Shown here piece by piece: positions 63,901-64,000 of a stretch of DNA of 64,000 bases (positions are counted from its first letter, which is position 1; every line of letters begins with the position of its first letter). The stretch covers positions 186,001-250,000 of the forward strand of contig NZ_FWZT01000003.1 of NCBI RefSeq assembly GCF_900177345.1, read 5' to 3'. The notes beneath the pieces are model-generated. The model did no database searches. It was not told where the DNA came from and worked only from the letters and a program-made list of their open reading frames with translations. This DNA comes from Pseudobacteriovorax antillogorgiicola (GTDB lineage Bacteria > Bdellovibrionota_B > Oligoflexia > Oligoflexales > Oligoflexaceae). The translations under genes and the position numbers were made by a program.

Positions 63901-64000
63901 GAAATTCCCCTTAAAACCGACCTTCCTAGCTCTTTGGGCCGCGGTGGTGAGGCTGTCAGCTTAGGGATTAACCCCGATAATGCTGGGCTCGTCGCCGATC
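60997..64000 (+). CDS. Amidohydrolase-like lipoprotein with thrombospondin type 3 repeats (partial)
   Basis: Open to the right edge (1001 codons seen). Starts at GTG with AGGGG 6 bases upstream, lipobox GTGC, and a Pro/Val-rich linker (PPVVGPPVVEPPVVEPP). Residues about 60-480 are an amidohydrolase of the chlorohydrolase/deaminase type: HDH metal ligands at about 143-145, a GTHLMHVGEGIDDAARNEY segment and the metal-binding Asp in GTDWTPSGS (about 355). Residues about 535-645 carry type 3 thrombospondin repeats (DLDLDQDGVNDDVDNCPN, GDHDGDGFGDACDVCP), calcium-binding linkers. A beta-rich region with OB-like and Ig-like pieces follows. Outer-surface enzyme with a long stalk; substrate unknown. 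The end is outside the window. Confidence 0.85.
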   Translation, partial: MKNIKRIWLMLLMFGTIGIGTGCKKDSGKDQPPPVVGPPVVEPPVVEPPSLSLLPKTITCAQELESKTSDTCELVYQGKGKGIYIEGMVLSYENPIENGGVLSTEDGKVSCVGCDCRQAAIDLDISRISCPSGVISPALINAHDHLSWAQAEPGDWGTERFEHRNDWRGGKRGHNKVRVPGSGGIVDKSLGEIRQLMTGTVTMAGSGSAPGFVRNADDFRYMEGLTSAPIAYQTFPLESGGDYAFVTDDCSYSKADSLNRYELGTHLMHVGEGIDDAARNEYLCLSSADKGGRDVTAPNNSYVHAIALNAPDAEALARDGTSAVWSPRSNIALYGNTAPVTMYKNLGVNIALGTDWTPSGSAHMLRELQCADHLNENFFNKSFNDYELWLMATANGASALKMEKEIGRLHKGQWADIAIFKALPDSNPYRSVIDSDASKTIAVLRAGNMLYGDAALLAALQGDSCETIPGDVCGVAKRLCYSQEASVLQSEKELTNLSKFMEDVAEKYPMFFCGVPDKEPSCDPLREGEYGEAKSDLDLDQDGVNDDVDNCPNVFNPIRPFEGDKQGDHDGDGFGDACDVCPMAAGNNQACPSGNPLDRDLDKVVDLVDNCSLKSNPDQGDGDKDGFGDSCDLCLSFPNSDGTACPVGSIRTLKNYNAQLPQNEISIGAKVSLQGVVTGVSDIGYYIQDLPDENREPLESAGIFVYVNKDAKPEAGQVLKLEGEFGQFFEQLQLSQISKTELVGEGVIVEPTSVSAAEFVDPVISNKIEGMLIKIADEGEVTIKDPEDSERPFEGFFLNGVIPVSRDLGDYDIPFEGDIVRVAGIARMSFGRLQLDPRDSDDLSVVSQAPSSLDSFNASLIYLETDYPEAESILKIRLDRPSLDPVTVQLRASDANVIEFDEFLTIPANADEVFVPLKGLKAVTEPIQLIATLGNQEITTDILVVKELMPVLLTPDTNLWSALRGSTLEIPLKTDLPSSLGRGGEAVSLGINPDNAGLVAD

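Noticed and set aside
1-64000. CRISPR arrays, rRNA/tRNA genes, prophage or intact transposase
   Set aside because: No array of regular repeats, no RNA gene signature and no integrase, transposase or phage structural gene was seen by eye.

Overview
The window is a gene-dense chromosomal stretch of a Gram-negative, didermic bacterium. It has outer-membrane porins, many lipobox lipoproteins, periplasmic binding proteins, a methyl-accepting chemotaxis protein and a large set of two-component sensors. Two sensors of the 7TMR-DISM type, lysine-rich small proteins, TPR/XRE regulators and chains of secreted hydrolases suggest the Bdellovibrionota/Oligoflexia (a Pseudobacteriovorax- or Oligoflexus-like organism). 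That placement is an inference from gene content; no rRNA gene or other marker is present. I found no rRNA, tRNA, CRISPR array, prophage or complete insertion sequence.

Layout. 0-5.4 kb: a secreted lipoprotein, an XRE-TPR regulator, a decayed cheB remnant beside a short inverted-repeat element, then small genes (ribbon-helix-helix protein, sixA, lysine-rich protein, LuxR-type regulator). 5.4-13.8 kb: envelope and metabolic genes (glycoside-hydrolase lipoprotein, orphan binding protein, methyltransferase-like lipoprotein, three beta-barrel proteins, cysK). 13.8-23 kb: sensory genes (Cache protein plus chemoreceptor, frameshifted receiver-kinase, degenerate GGDEF protein, 7TM kinase) with cysE and a phospholipase C-like protein. 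23-31 kb: secreted enzymes (trypsin-like protease, aldonolactone-oxidase-like flavoprotein, Tat-exported PhoD phosphatase, di-heme DUF1111 lipoprotein, second glycoside hydrolase). 31.5-39.9 kb: a second signalling block with two hybrid kinases, a CheY, and an operon joining a receiver-PilZ protein, a PhnD-like binding protein and a hybrid kinase with HPt. 39.9-51.6 kb: ppc, an L-domain lipoprotein, a 7TM kinase with HPt and CheA-like ATPase, a Tae4-type amidase lipoprotein, WG-repeat and other lipoproteins, and a second inverted-repeat element. 51.6-64 kb: XRE regulator, glycosyltransferase, VTT membrane protein, SDR and GMC oxidoreductases, papain-like peptidase, GNAT, and a large amidohydrolase lipoprotein with thrombospondin type 3 repeats that runs off the right edge.

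How the genes work together. The window is dominated by sensing and surface biology. Periplasmic binding proteins occur without any ABC permease, and one is in an operon with a hybrid kinase, so ligand binding is probably coupled to signalling rather than uptake. cysE and cysK, about 8 kb apart, give the two steps from serine to cysteine. Many starts were moved from the longest reading frame to codons with a clear Shine-Dalgarno sequence, and each move is noted. Several features missing from a plain long-ORF view were found by reading the DNA: the cheB remnant, the 57-residue ribbon-helix-helix gene, the lost C-terminus of the receiver-kinase, two families of short inverted-repeat elements, and the right-edge amidohydrolase.
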